6,909 nt of DNA from contig JACMJI010000360.1 of the NCBI GenBank assembly GCA_014380705.1, positions 1 to 6,909 of the forward strand, in the 5' to 3' direction. The stretch's first letter is position 1. Each line of letters begins with the position of its first letter. This document shows positions 6,799 to 6,909 of this stretch, piece after piece. The notes below the pieces were generated by a model that had not been told where the DNA came from, searched no databases, and saw only the letters and a program-made list of their open reading frames with translations. A program made the translations under genes and the position numbers. Source of the DNA: Gorillibacterium sp. GTDB taxonomy: Bacteria > Bacillota > Bacilli > Paenibacillales > NBRC-103111.

Positions 6799-6898
6799 TA
6801 ACGGAAGTGAGGGACGTTATTTGGTCAAAATGTCGAGTTTTGAAATTCTAACGGAACCATAGGCGCTTATTTGCCCCAAAAGAGGGTTAATAACTGCC
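6799..6898 (+). repeat. two imperfect ~50-bp tandem repeats (TAACGGAA family)
   Basis: Units start at 6799 and 6849. Both begin TAACGGAA and share GG at positions 14-15 and TTATTTG from position 19, then a CAAAA run offset by one base. The first 21 bases of the first unit are bounded by TAACG and CGTTA arms; the second unit has lost that symmetry. The unit length and the TAACGG start echo the palindrome array at 5526-5711, although the internal sequence differs. Such units are likely dispersed intergenic repeats of the genome, which is inference. Confidence 0.6.
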
Positions 6899-6909
6899 TA
6901 AAGGCTTAA

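Overview
The window looks like a chromosomal segment of a low-to-moderate GC Gram-positive (Firmicutes), most likely Paenibacillus or a close relative. This is inferred from strong AGGAGG-type ribosome sites, SigA-type promoters, the Bacillus-type single-cluster ferredoxin, the form of DNA polymerase IV, and palindromic intergenic repeats. No species can be fixed from the sequence alone.

Layout: 1-112 holds no convincing gene. A minus-strand run follows. It contains a membrane-anchored L,D-transpeptidase (176-1783, with terminator 113-140), a small [4Fe-4S] ferredoxin fer (1908-2141, with its own promoter 2174-2202 and terminator 1847-1876) and DNA polymerase IV dinB (2199-3485, promoter 3570-3598). 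The (R)-citramalate synthase gene cimA (3714-5330) is divergent on the plus strand. The dinB-cimA gap carries back-to-back promoters, a 7-bp inverted repeat between them and a possible CodY site in the cimA leader. Downstream of cimA is about 620 bases with no firm gene. It holds a possible structured leader with a 26-codon reading frame, an array of 21-bp palindromes alternating with smaller palindromes, and a strong bidirectional terminator (5763-5802). This terminator closes cimA from one side and a minus-strand TlpA/ResA-like thioredoxin gene (5954-6547) from the other. The last 350 bases are non-coding and contain a second family of roughly 50-bp imperfect repeats.

The genes are mostly independent housekeeping units rather than one pathway: cell-wall cross-linking, electron transfer, translesion synthesis, isoleucine precursor synthesis and extracytoplasmic thiol reduction. 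I see no defence, phage, CRISPR-Cas or transposon system. The parts most worth a second look are non-coding (the alternating palindrome array and the 50-bp repeats) and the domain layout and in-frame microsatellites of the L,D-transpeptidase.
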